Part shown: positions 51,828 through 61,324 of the stretch, in pieces
Layout of the letters: the number at the start of each line of letters is the position of its first letter
Position numbering within the stretch: position 1 is the stretch's first letter
Assembly: GCA_907163375.1 (NCBI GenBank)
Contig: CAJQUW010007236.1
Coordinates: 1-64,000, forward strand
Reading direction: 5' to 3'
DNA from: Prostheceraeus crozeri
Taxonomy: Eukaryota; Platyhelminthes; Polycladida; Euryleptidae
Length of the DNA stretch: 64,000 bases
Position numbers and translations under genes: made by a program
The notes under the pieces: model-generated
Databases searched by the model: none
What the model saw: only the letters and a program-made list of their open reading frames with translations
What the model was told of the DNA's origin: nothing

Positions 51828-52983
51828 AAATGGATACTCCAGTTCCTCTGCTATGCGCTTATCTGATGAAAACAAGGAAGAATTGTGAAGGAATATTGGT
51901 TCAAGAAATGAGATTGTATAATGAAGAATCGCATAGACAATATTTTCGGATGTCCGGTGAGACGTTTGATCTCTTGTTAGAAAGGTTTGGCCCTATATCA
52001 AACATGGAACTAATCACAGGATTCCAATTACTCCATTTTTGCGATTAGCAGCTACACTGAGAATATTTGGCACTGTTGATGCTCAACAAACTGTCTGTTT
52101 CAGCTTTAAAAGGGGAAAGTCTACGATGGGCACTATTTTTCATGAAACTTGTAAAGCCCCTGTGACGGCCCTTCAGGAAGAATGTATACCTCAGCCGTCT
52201 GAAAGTGATTGGAAAAACAGTAAATGGAGTTTTTCAAATTGTTGTGGGGCAGTCGATGGAAAACATATTGTTATCAGATGTCCTGTTGGATCTGGAAGTC
52301 AGTTTCAATTATAAAAAGACGTTCTCGATTGTTTTATTGGCATCTGTTGATGCGGATTACAAGTTCACTGTTGTTAATGTCGGATCTTATGGAAGAGAAA
52401 GTGACGGCGGAATATTCACTTCATGCAATTTGTGAAAACGTTTGAAGAATGGAACACTAAATTGACCTCCAAATCAGATTTTTCCAAACTTGTGTCATTC
52501 TGAAGTGTCCAACCCTATTTGTTTGTTGCAGAAGATGCTTTCATGTTGACCTTCACGTTGAAGCCATATCGTGGAGACTGTTTGACGTTCAGGGAAAGAA
52601 TTTTCAATTGTCGTCGCAGTCGAGCTATAAATAAGGTTGGCTGAAAGTGGATTTGATATTCTTGCCGCCCATTGGCGATTGTTTTACAAGCCACTACTTC
52701 TGCCACCTGATAAGGTTAACACGGTTTTCAGCGTGTTTTATCTCACACAGCTTCTTACGAAAATTCGACCTTCGAAAATTGCCGAGGATAAGTATGTTAT
52801 TGCTGCTTTTGCAGACTTGGAAGACTCCGACGGCAACCTTGTTTTGGGTCAGTGGCGAACTCATGCGCATGGATGAATGAATTTGAATCAACAAGACACT
52901 TTGAAAGCAACAATTACTTTCAGTCAGCGGCATCTGTCCGCAATTATTTCAAAGATTTCTTGGTAAGTAATGAAGATAAATGA
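51828..52983 (+). pseudogene. PIF/Harbinger (HARBI1-like) DDE transposase pseudogene
   Basis: Pieces in several frames line up in order with a HARBI1-type nuclease. From 51,828: a start ATG, then RLYNEESHRQYFRMSGETF, the usual N-terminal helix region. After a frameshift near 52,020 comes LRLAATLRIFGTVDAQQT and then [20 protein letters not shown] with the first catalytic Asp. A second shift near 52,305 gives [20 protein letters not shown] and GRESDGGIF with the second Asp. After more damage, from about 52,526, FVAEDAFMLTFTLKPYRGD and FNCRRSRAINK follow. Another shift near 52,637 gives AESGFDILAAHWR with the presumed catalytic Glu. The last piece ends at the TGA at 52,981-52,983. At least four frame changes disable it. 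In life such proteins cut DNA at the element's ends together with a Myb/MADF-type partner. The family call is firm; exact breakpoints are approximate. Confidence 0.85.
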
Positions 52984-53250
52984 TCGAATGAACAAACATG
53001 CATTTGCTATTCTTCAACGACAACTGTACAACGATATACGATTTAAGATGACGTTTGGCCTATTACGATTGTAATGAATTCAGATGAACTTACGCATTGT
53101 TAAGTAACAAATCTTAAAATTCAATTCATGATCTTACTAAACAGATTTGTTCATCATTGATAATTTGAATAACAAACATCGGTAAGAGTATAAAATATTT
53201 AGTATGATATGGTGTAAAACGACAACAGAATCGAAATAAAGAAATAATCG
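52984..53250. other. AT-rich spacer, nothing recognised
   Basis: Short spacer between the transposase relic and a retroelement-terminus-like motif. A GTAAGT at about 52,961-52,966 just before the transposase stop could serve as a splice donor, but no downstream exon was found. Confidence 0.5.
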
Positions 53251-53330
53251 GATCGACGTTTCAACGAGTCAAGACCGTTATTATTGGAATGTTTACAACA
53301 GATCGTTAAGAAACAACGAGTCACAAATGC
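53251..53330 (-). repeat. Retroelement terminus-like motif (possible Penelope-like fragment)
   Basis: On the minus strand, 53,283 to 53,251 reads AATAACGGTCTTGACTCG and then TTGAAACGTCG, followed by AT-rich sequence. Short hairpin-plus-GAAACG motifs of this kind close many Penelope-like and related elements, in which hammerhead ribozyme motifs have been described. The CUGAUGA core is not intact here, so an active ribozyme is not claimed. Confidence 0.35.
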
Positions 53331-53660
53331 GAGCGTAGATAATGATCACTGGAAACGAAACTTTCCCTTCGATTATTTCTACGTTCTGTCTTCACTTCTC
53401 AAAGATTCGGTCTCCCCGCTCGGTCGCATCTGATCTACTGATCTACATTATACATGTGCATTATATACAACGCTACTCATATGTGAAATTTATATACGTC
53501 ATCATAAAAGACTGTATTGGATTCACCGAAAATCGAGCACTGTCAAAGCATTACATCTCAAAAACTAGCGCTTTACTTTTCACATCTGCGTGTCAAATTG
53601 AAACTCATAACTCTCAGATTATGAAAATTCAATATACAGTTTCAATGCCATTGTTCGTCC
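53331..53660. other. No recognised feature
   Basis: A 124-codon open frame on the + strand (53,342-53,716) runs through here but has no recognisable domain and overlaps a more protein-like frame on the other strand. Confidence 0.4.
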
Positions 53661-53872
53661 TCACGAAGAGAAGGCAGTGCAGATGCCATTGGAGGGCAAA
53701 GTCGTATAAATTTTAATATCCGCAACTTCATCTTGACGTAAACTTTCTTGTTCCAGTTCATTCAAAACTCCTTCAATTTTGCGTTTGGTTTGTATCCGCA
53801 ATTTTGGAGGTAAGCTCCTAATACCAGGGCTGCCTGCGTATTCGCAAAACCATTATAATGACCCCGAGATAA
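53661..53872 (-). pseudogene. BESS-like C-terminal fragment, possible Harbinger accessory (MADF/BESS) protein
   Basis: On the minus strand a frame opens just after an in-frame TAA near 53,873 and ends at the TGA at 53,661-53,663. It reads WFCEYAGSPGIRSLPPKLR, then a lysine/isoleucine-rich helix (QTKRKIEGVLNELEQE) and a short tail. This looks like the C-terminal BESS motif of MADF-BESS proteins, which follow the pattern of aromatic residues, a leucine/proline turn and a basic helix. PIF/Harbinger elements often encode such a DNA-binding partner beside the transposase. It lies about 680 bp past the transposase end, on the opposite strand, giving the convergent arrangement known for these elements. 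No ATG and no intact MADF domain are seen upstream, so it is a fragment or an exon. The identification is by eye and could be wrong. Confidence 0.4.
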
Positions 53873-55350
53873 TTGTCCTTCAGTCCATTGTCCTCAGCCC
53901 AGGGATGACCTTAGAAATAAAATTGATGCTGCTTTTCTGAGTCCCTTTTCAATGCCCATTCGATTGATGTGTGGTTTGGCACAATTGGTGCAATAGTTTG
54001 GGAGATCAGCATTGACCCCAGTCGGGCGGGTTCGGAAAACACCCCAGTAAGGCGAGTTTAATGTATAGATGACTTTCTTGACTTCAGCATAGCAATATTT
54101 AAATGTTGTAGACAAATTTCATGGATATTAACATGCATGATTATTTAGCTGTCAATTACAGCTTCAAAAGTTTAATGAATTTGTTTTTGATGATGCAACT
54201 AAGTGAATTTGCTTAACAATTGTGTTTTATTTAATAAAAACGTCTTTTGATGTACAAGTAAGTGCACAGTTGCTTTCAAAACAATGTTATTTGCTTATTG
54301 AAGATACGAGATATTATTAGAATACCACTATACGAGAAATATCGCCTGAGCTGAATCCTAGCATAGCTGTTAGTAAAATAGCATTTATTGAGTTCATTTT
54401 GAAAAAGTCATTTTTTAACATCGAATCATCAAAATACCAACCTGCTCCATGAATATGTTTTGAATGTAGAAGAATAGAGCAGAAAATTTGCAGCAAATTC
54501 GCAATGTCTATTAACTCTCATATTGTTATCCTGATAAATGTTGGTGGTCCACCGGCTGAAAATTCAGTTGGCAATAATAATACTCACAGCATTTTTGGTT
54601 TACATAGCAGACCTTCTAGCATATTGCCTTAGCGCATCTAACACATATTGCCTGTTTATCAATAGCGGTGTGCACGGGTGACGGAATCGATGACGGAAGG
54701 ACATGAAGTGAAGAACTGATCTGAGTTATCTCAGTCTTGTAGGATGGAAGAAGGAAGGACGTAAGATCAAAGACACTAGCATCATTTAAAAATGTAGTTT
54801 TCTGAAAGAAATACTTACAAGAGCTAAAACGTCAGGAATAAGAATTGTACTCTGAAGCCGCATGTAAAAATCAATTGTTTCGGATGAAATGTTTGCTAAA
54901 GTTAATTGAAAAAAGTCAAGTATGTAAGTTAGCAAAGAGATGACAGTCATTCATTATGCAGAGCTCATACATTCTTCAGTTTACTTATGAAAAGGAATGT
55001 ACCATTCAGAGAATCAAATCAATCAAAAAACTGAGAACAGAACATCAATGCGCAAGTCATAAAATGCTTGATATTGGAAGTAATTCATGCTGTAAAGAGA
55101 TATGGCGTTTACAATGATATAGTGCTTACAATGATAGGCAAGAAGAACTGCGAAATGAGATGGGGCTTAGTATGAAAAGACTACAGCGAGAAAACTTAAG
55201 AAATGGATACAAAAATATAACATAGCTCAAATAAAGAAATCCAGAAAAAATAGTTTCAGGTATAATAGATGAGCAAAGCATAAAACCACACATCATATTG
55301 AATTGTAAGTAATGGCAGTTGCTTGTACTGTTGTCTGGCAGTTTTACAGT
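53873..55350. other. Intergenic sequence, one unassigned minus-strand frame
   Basis: The minus-strand frame at 53,894-54,115 contains YWGVFRTRPTG and NYCTNCAKPHIN and has a somewhat protein-like composition, but I do not recognise it. It may be another damaged piece of the neighbouring transposon. Nothing else was supported up to 55,350. Confidence 0.35.
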
Positions 55351-55440
55351 CAACTGCCTTGAGAAAGGGTCAGGACCCGAAACGTTTGGCAACTCTGTAC
55401 ATAAACTTTATCTTTCTTTTATTGTGGCATAAATACTTCT
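55351..55440 (+). repeat. Second retroelement terminus-like motif
   Basis: At 55,357-55,384 the + strand reads CCTTGAGAAAGGGTCAGG and then ACCCGAAACG. GGGTC and GACCC (or GGGT and ACCC) can pair to form a small hairpin directly before GAAACG, followed by an AT-rich tail. This resembles the closing motif of Penelope-like and similar elements. No coding part is attached, so it would be a solo or heavily truncated copy. An intact hammerhead core is absent. Confidence 0.4.
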
Positions 55441-55715
55441 CGGGAGAGAATAATTTAGTTTTTAAATTTCTTGGATATTGGATTGTGAATCCAATTTGAT
55501 GTTAAATTTCAATTATCGGTCGCATACAAGAGCAAACTGTCAGACCGTCTCATTGATTTTGCTAGCATAATACCGAAGAAATATGCAAACATATATTTGA
55601 AAATTTTATATCAGACAAGAGGAGAAAAAGTCTTCAACACAATCCACTATCAAAAGCGAAGTGAATTACTTTTACCACTTAGTAAGCATGAAAGCACTCC
55701 ATACCATATACATTA

Positions 55716-55934
55716 ATACTGATGAAGACTTGTTGATAATTTGACCGCAAAGCGCCGATATTTCGGGATTTCGCTATTGGTTTTTCAAATACTTAATACT
55801 TTTCATGCAAATGAAGGCAACTCTGGAATTGAAATACCTGAATACTTTATACTAAGAATTTCAGAGACATTGAAAAAAGACTTTACAAATATTCTCTTTC
55901 GAAATCACACTTTCTAAATTTGACTATGAAAAAG
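55716..55934 (+). repeat. Dispersed repeat, copy A of an inverted pair
   Basis: This ~219-bp stretch, from ACTGATGAAGACTTGTTG to GACTATGAAAAAG, is matched in reverse complement by 57,076-57,230. Long near-identical runs include AATTTCAGAGACATTG and TTCGAAATCACACTTTC. Copy A contains about 66 bp (including GCCGATATTTCGGG) that copy B lacks. It has no coding capacity. CTGATGA occurs at its start, but no matching GAAA arm for a hammerhead fold was seen. Confidence 0.7.
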
Positions 55935-57075
55935 ATCATAAAATGTGCGTTTCTCCAGCGACTAGTGATTCTCTTAATCATGGATTGATGCTCTTTTCAT
56001 CTCTAATGCCGCTTGATGAGAATTCCAGACCTCATGACGTCCACGAGTCGTTTCGCTTCAACAAACACGCTATGATCTGAGCTGCAATTTTCATTCATTT
56101 CCTTCTTTCTATTTCATTTTTCTTTCATTCTCCATTGAGTAAAGAAGACAGATGAAAGTATTGGAACAAATGAACGTTGCACAAGTGCGGTGATCCACAA
56201 TGAACGTCTCGTGGAGAATGATCGCCGTGATTACTGTGATGGTAATTAGAATCATACTGCAGTAGCAGCTCTCATTTCCTAAACTTATGGCTTCGTGATT
56301 TTGTATTTTGTTTGCAGAACGCATTGTGTGAATTATGCCAACACGATGGGCCACCGTTCTTGCTAATTCCAAGAAAATATTTCAGTTTCACCATTTGTAC
56401 ATATCTCATGGCTCCTACTTCATCTTTTTCAGCTCAAGCTGCTTCGAAACGCTTTTTCACTTTGCTGGAATCACAATTTCTTAATTATTTTAAAGTGTAA
56501 ACCTACAGCTTTGATTGCCAGCGCATTCCTTAGTCAGAAAATATCGTATGAGAGCAATGATAGTTAAAAATATGATCGAAAGTTGCTTCAGAAATGAAAA
56601 CTGTCTGCATGTAGACATTCTAATAACTTATCTGTGATTCACTGCATAATTCAGAGAAACTATGAGCTACGTTTGGAAAGGCTCTCACAATATCATCGTG
56701 GCATTGCTGATTTTCAATGCGAAAATGACTTCATCGGTTCGTTGATAGACCTAGTGATCTAGTGATTAAAGAAATTGTGAAACAAAATATCAAAAAGTAG
56801 ACCCAAGTTTTGATGATATTCAATGTATAAGGGCAAATGTATAATTGATTGCCATCGCATTTTCTTGACTTTTCTGTAAAAATTATCAAATATATAGTTG
56901 TGTTTACAAGAAAACATCAAGTTGACTACATTTAAGAGAAAAACCTACATGTACAATGCAGGCATGTTTTCATCTATGATGGAAATTAGTACGTGGATCA
57001 AATCACATCGGCATGGAAAAAGTCACATAAGCCTATCCTCATTTTTGCACAAACCAAAGACACCCCTTGTATAAT
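55935..57075. other. 1.14-kb spacer between inverted repeat copies, no gene
   Basis: AT-rich sequence with only short, unrecognised frames on both strands (for example 56,109-56,372 minus and 56,312-56,500 plus). Confidence 0.5.
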
Positions 57076-57230
57076 CTTCTTCATAGTCAAATTTAGAAAG
57101 TGTGATTTCGAAAGAGAATATTTCTAAAGTATTCTTTCAATGTCTCTGAAATTCTTAGCAAAAAGTATTCAGGTTTTTTAATTCCACAGCTGCTTTGCGG
57201 TCAAATTATCAACCAGTCTTCATCAATATT
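57076..57230 (-). repeat. Dispersed repeat, copy B of an inverted pair
   Basis: Reverse complement of most of copy A at 55,716-55,934, with an internal gap of about 66 bp and scattered substitutions. Its minus-strand start reads ATTGATGAAGACTGGTTG. With copy A it could fold a 1.1-kb loop, or the two may be independent insertions. Confidence 0.7.
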
Positions 57231-57574
57231 TCATAAAAAGATGAAATTTCGATTTATTCCTTAATGTCACATTATTTGTCTTATGTCTAAAGAGCATTGA
57301 TTTGCTGGTCTTTGTCCACAAGAAAAGAGAAGCTGCACGAGTCACCAAAGAAGTGTCTAAACAGCACTGGAACGATTGAGACTATGGCATATAGGCGCAC
57401 TGCATATAACATGTTAATCCCTACACATTTGCATCGCGATCGAGCACAATGCGGCGTGATCTTTCCTAGTGAGACACCTGATAACTTACAGCCAGTTAGC
57501 GGAGGTTTGCCACAAGTTATTGACCCATTCATTAATCATCTCTGAAGACTAGTAGTATTCGCAACAGTTAAACT
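57231..57574. other. Unassigned stretch with an 82-codon + strand frame
   Basis: The frame at 57,297-57,545 has no domain I recognise and overlaps an 81-codon antisense frame, so coding is not supported. Confidence 0.35.
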
Positions 57575-57722
57575 TCACTTACCGTGCTTAGATTCGGAAT
57601 TAATGAGAATTCCCGAAAGTCAGTGATATGAGGATACAGAGTGGAGAGTCAAATGCAGACAGCAGACAATTTTCTGTCAACGCAACACACACGTACGAGA
57701 AGAATTCACATCCACCAAGGAT
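57575..57722 (-). repeat. Exon-like dispersed repeat, copy 1, ending in GGTAAGT
   Basis: On the minus strand, a ~48-bp core (AATTCTTCTCGTACG and then GTGTGTTGCGTTGACAG) matches 61,411-61,466 closely. After a diverged middle, both copies end in CACGGTAAGT, a strong splice-donor consensus. This may be a duplicated untranslated or short coding first exon, or a transposon piece. No clear protein is encoded. Confidence 0.5.
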
Positions 57723-58869
57723 TGCCACCATAGAACGTCGTTGTCCGAGGCTAACCGTGTGTATCTACAAAGGTTTCAAAATTCGTTGTTAGCTTTCTGA
57801 ATGTTCCTTATCTCTGTGCGTAACGTGTCAAAAAGTGATGTCTTGAAACAAAATAAGAGTGAAAAATCATGAATTCTATCATTGTACATTACAACAGAAC
57901 AGCCCAACAAAAGTTGTCGCATCATATGCGCGTATATCTAAGTAGCTACTTGTGCGAAAAGTTGAATATTGGCACATTCTAATGATCTCTTCTCATCTTC
58001 AACATGCATGTTTTTCCTGACTTACTTGTAGTCAAGAGTCACCGTCTGAATTATCTACATCGAAGTAATAGCCAATTGTTCCAGACTTGTTGTCAGGGAG
58101 GAATGCGATGGCATTTGGCTCTCTCACTTTATTGATTGATCATTTCAATGCGAGTGATCACCAGGTCGGACATCCACGCAAGTTTATCACTCACTGTTGT
58201 CATCTATGGATTCTAATTGCACCAAAATGTTTGTCCACAGTTTCATCAAACATGAAGGGCATGGTGTAAAAATTGCAATGCACTTGCTACGTTTGGTATG
58301 AGAAATAGGGAGGGTTATGAAGTAATTCGTTAAGTGTTTATGAACCTATTACGACCTCATTGATCCTATTATTTAGTACAATACTTCTCTCGGTGAATTT
58401 GGCATTCGGACTTTTTACAGTTGGAAGTTGCAAAGGCTCCGTTACCTGCTATTGCTTGTCACTGCTATTTCCTTGACACTGAAGATAATTTTCTCTTATT
58501 ACTGAACAGGTTTTTACACCTACTTTAAAGAATGGTACAAACAAATTCACTTTAGTGCAATAAAAAATTCATATGTGTTAATACAGGCATCATTTAATTA
58601 GCAAACTGAATCACTTTAGTGATAGCTTGGTATCTATGTGACGTAATGACAATGAATTCACAAATCAAGTAAGTTGTTTGTAAAATTAGCGCTGAAAATC
58701 CATTTGCTTATTACAGAACACGAAGGTCATCATGTCCCTAACATCCTCAACAGGTATAGAATTGATTTAACAGGGAAAGGGAATTGGAATCTACAGTTTT
58801 ATGCATTTCATTTACAGTTTCATACACTTAACTTTAAGAAAGACGAGGCATGGACAATAAAATTTTTCC
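57723..58869. other. Intergenic sequence, nothing recognised
   Basis: AT-rich, with short frames only (60-68 codons, no domains). Confidence 0.55.
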
Positions 58870-58882
58870 ATAGCTACTAATC
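58870..58882. repeat. Left target-site duplication of the PLE insertion
   Basis: ATAGCTACTAATC here is identical to 60,895-60,907 and directly abuts the left end of the element. A 13-base exact direct repeat at both borders is what retrotransposition leaves; PLEs make duplications of variable length. Confidence 0.75.
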
Positions 58883-58939
58883 TATAAATAAAAAGAGCCA
58901 CGAAATTCATAATGATCTATTAGCACGAGGCCTTTCCTC
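58883..58939 (+). repeat. Left inverted terminal repeat of the PLE
   Basis: The 57 bases starting TATAAATAAAAAGAG are the reverse complement of about 60,812-60,868, with about four mismatches. In the right copy the same bases form the beginning of the open reading frame, so the left end carries an inverted copy of the element's 5' piece. Penelope-like elements are known for terminal repeats in either orientation. Confidence 0.75.
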
Positions 58940-59157
58940 CAATCTCAACGGGTGCTAACTTTGGACAGAAACAAATCTTAGATGCAAACTTAGATATAAA
59001 ATTTGAATCATTCATAACAGATACTTAGGAAAATACAGAAATATCCTTATACATGAACATAATAGAAATCAAAGCATAGCAATACTGAAAGACATAAACT
59101 ATACATGTATAACCTAGTACTCATGGAAAGCATGAAAAAATGAAAAAATGAAGAAAT
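58940..59157 (-). other. 3' untranslated part of the PLE
   Basis: AT-rich sequence between the RT stop and the left inverted terminal repeat, with several short A-rich repeats (GAAAAAATG twice near 59,133). No coding content. It belongs to the insertion because the target-site duplication lies outside it. Confidence 0.6.
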
Positions 59158-60870
59158 CTACCACGGAAGGAAAAGACTAGCTATAAAATCATTTTGAACA
59201 TAAAGATCTGGACTCCTTCGTTTGATAATGAGGGCCTCTATAATTGAAAGGATGTCATACCGCGCGCACTTGTATATCACAGAAAACCTTCTTCTGGCAT
59301 CAGTCGAGGAAGCATCACAAATTTGGAGATGTCGAGCAACACTGCTGGATGGAATATTTTTCGATCTTGGGGGACACTTCTGAGGTTTATCAAGCCATTT
59401 TGGGACGTGTTCTGACACTCTCTCTCCAAGACATCTTGTCGTCCTCCCAATATACCTGCATCCACAAGTACAGTCAAATTGATAAATTACGTTTGAGTTT
59501 GAGAGGAATGGCAATTTATCTTTAAGAGAGCGAATCGGAATCCGGCGAGATGTGAATACTATTCTAAGTTCTGCACTTGGAAACAACTTGAAAGCCTGCC
59601 GAAAACTCCTCTTAAATGAACTGGCACTTTTATCACCAATAAATGGAATCCTCATGAATATCTGCTTTTTCTCATGTCCAAAAAATTTCAGTTTCTCAGG
59701 ATCGTGTGTGATGGAATGTTTTGCAATAAAGCTTGGTGGATATCCATTTAAGATGAGGGTTGACTTTATTGAATTTAATTCATCCTCTAGGGTATCTGTG
59801 GAACAAATCTTACATGCTCTATGAGTTAATGTTTTCACAAGACCAATCTTATATTGCATTGGCAAGAAACTGTGGAAATTAGTGTATAAGCCACGCCACG
59901 TAGATTTGCGAAAGATGCTGAGTTTGGAACTTCTTGCTGTCCTACGAGTAACCAACACATCAAGGAAAGCAAGAGATCCCTCAGATTCACGCTCCAAGGT
60001 GAATTCTATGTTTGGATGAATGCTGTTGAATTGGTCTAAAATGTCATTGATGTCATGTTCTTCACCAACCAACAAGAAACAATCATCAACATATCTTCGA
60101 TAAAATCTGCATTTTTCTTCAATTGTGTTTTGCAACTTCAGTTCAACAAACCCCATGAATATATTCGCGAGAATGGGTCCCAAGCAGCTGCCCATTGCGA
60201 CACCATCGATCTGCCTGTAATACTGGCCATCGAAGAAAAATTGCATGTTTGTTGTGCACACTGTCAGAAGCTCACGTAATAAATCCAGTGGGACTGAACA
60301 AGATAGTTGAAATTCTGAGATAGTTGAGATGATTATGTCAATTGTTTGAGTCACTGGAACATTTGTGAATAAAGATTTGACGTCAAACGAAAACATTGTG
60401 CCCGAAGAAAGGTCAAATTCCTTGGCAAGGTCAACGAATTGAAACGTGTCCTTTATTACAAATTGTCCATAAAATTCTGCAACTGGTTTCAAAACTCTTA
60501 CCAACCATCTTGACAAACTGTGAACTGGTGATCCAATCATTGACAATATTGGACGAAGTGGAACATTGGATTTGTGCACTTTAGGAAGTCCATACAACCT
60601 GGGTATTTGATTATTTCCCTTGGTGAATTTTTGTAGCTGACTAGCCTTGATTATTTCCTCATATTGTAACTGCTTTATCAACCTATACACATGTGATGAC
60701 AACTTCCTTGTCTCATATTCTTGTTTTGAGTCCAATACAAATTTGGTATTATCACTAAGAATTTCCTTCATCTTCTCTACATACGAAGCTCTGTCTAAAA
60801 TGACCACAATAGACGAAAGGCCTCTTGCTAATAGATCATTATGAATTTCGTGACTCTTTTTATTTATAAA
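59158..60870 (-). CDS. Penelope-like element reverse transcriptase with GIY-YIG endonuclease, 5'-truncated
   Basis: One uninterrupted frame runs on the minus strand from just after a TAG at 60,871-60,873 to 59,158, about 570 codons. No ATG lies near the start, and full PLE proteins are some 200-300 residues longer, so the N-terminus is missing. Counting from the GTG at 60,805-60,807: LYGLPKVHK at 71-79 (typical PLE motif), motif A FSFDVKSLFTNVP with Asp142, motif B GVAMGSCLGPILANIFM at 202-218, and motif C YVDD at 239-242. The C-terminal GIY-YIG nuclease follows: IYQF near 441, cysteines 446/448/450, RYIGRTTR near 451-458, EH at 466-467, ARH near 491-493 and a Glu at 524. All catalytic positions I can judge are present. 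The enzyme copies element RNA and nicks target DNA. With TSD and terminal repeats it marks a relatively recent insertion that cannot move on its own as it stands. Antisense frames inside it are shadows. Confidence 0.92.
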   Translation of the reverse strand, partial: FINKKSHEIHNDLLARGLSSIVVILDRASYVEKMKEILSDNTKFVLDSKQEYETRKLSSHVYRLIKQLQYEEIIKASQLQKFTKGNNQIPRLYGLPKVHKSNVPLRPILSMIGSPVHSLSRWLVRVLKPVAEFYGQFVIKDTFQFVDLAKEFDLSSGTMFSFDVKSLFTNVPVTQTIDIIISTISEFQLSCSVPLDLLRELLTVCTTNMQFFFDGQYYRQIDGVAMGSCLGPILANIFMGFVELKLQNTIEEKCRFYRRYVDDCFLLVGEEHDINDILDQFNSIHPNIEFTLERESEGSLAFLDVLVTRRTARSSKLSIFRKSTWRGLYTNFHSFLPMQYKIGLVKTLTHRACKICSTDTLEDELNSIKSTLILNGYPPSFIAKHSITHDPEKLKFFGHEKKQIFMRIPFIGDKSASSFKRSFRQAFKLFPSAELRIVFTSRRIPIRSLKDKLPFLSNSNVIYQFDCTCGCRYIGRTTRCLGERVSEHVPKWLDKPQKCPPRSKNIPSSSVARHLQICDASSTDARRRFSVIYKCARYDILSIIEALIIKRRSPDLYVQNDFIASLFLPW

Positions 60871-60894
60871 CTATCAAAAGGGGATTCATTTTTT
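60812..60894 (-). repeat. Right inverted terminal repeat and 24-bp tail of the PLE
   Basis: Bases 60,812-60,868 mirror the left repeat at 58,883-58,939. A further 24 bases or so (CTATCAAAAGGGG and a T-rich end) separate the repeat from the right target-site duplication. Similar short tail extensions beyond one terminal repeat are known for Penelope elements. The repeat overlaps the first ~20 codons of the open frame. Confidence 0.65.
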
Positions 60895-60907
60895 ATAGCT
60901 ACTAATC
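60895..60907. repeat. Right target-site duplication of the PLE insertion
   Basis: ATAGCTACTAATC, identical to 58,870-58,882. Together they place the insertion at 58,883-60,894, about 2.0 kb. Confidence 0.75.
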
Positions 60908-61324
60908 CTCACTTTATCAACATTTGCCAAAAAATTGTGAAAAGAGTTCACGAAACAAGCGATGCAATCCAGAAAAGTAGAAATCATATAATAGAATAAG
61001 ATCTGAAATATATTTCGGTGAGCCGTCCTATCAATCAGAACTATAATTCACATTGATCTCCTCTAACTAAGATCCCTGAAAATCAAATCTGGAAATGTCT
61101 TGCACATCCGTTCACCGAACCTATTTCAGAAAAGTCAAAGAAAATTATTTTGTGCATTGCCGAAAGATAGTAGTTTACCTTCATTAGCTAAAATGTTATC
61201 CAAATATTTCTTGCAAGCTCTGTTACCGCTGTTAGGAATTAAAAGGGGACCTATATTCACCGATAACATGCAATAAGGTGTCACAATTTATTGGGATACT
61301 CATAATTAGCAACGTATTCATAAA
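60908..61324. other. Intergenic sequence, nothing recognised
   Basis: AT-rich with no useful frame or repeat seen. Confidence 0.55.

Noticed and set aside
53342-53716. 124-codon plus-strand frame
   Set aside because: No domain; composition fits AT-rich noise, and its end overlaps a more protein-like frame on the opposite strand.
55716-55770. Active hammerhead ribozyme at CTGATGA
   Set aside because: The core CTGATGA is present, but no properly spaced GAAA arm and stem could be found by eye.
57287-57545. 82-codon plus and 81-codon minus frames as genes
   Set aside because: They overlap each other fully and neither has a recognisable domain or supporting context.
59244-60844. Plus-strand frames inside the PLE
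   Set aside because: They are antisense shadows of the reverse-transcriptase and endonuclease frame.
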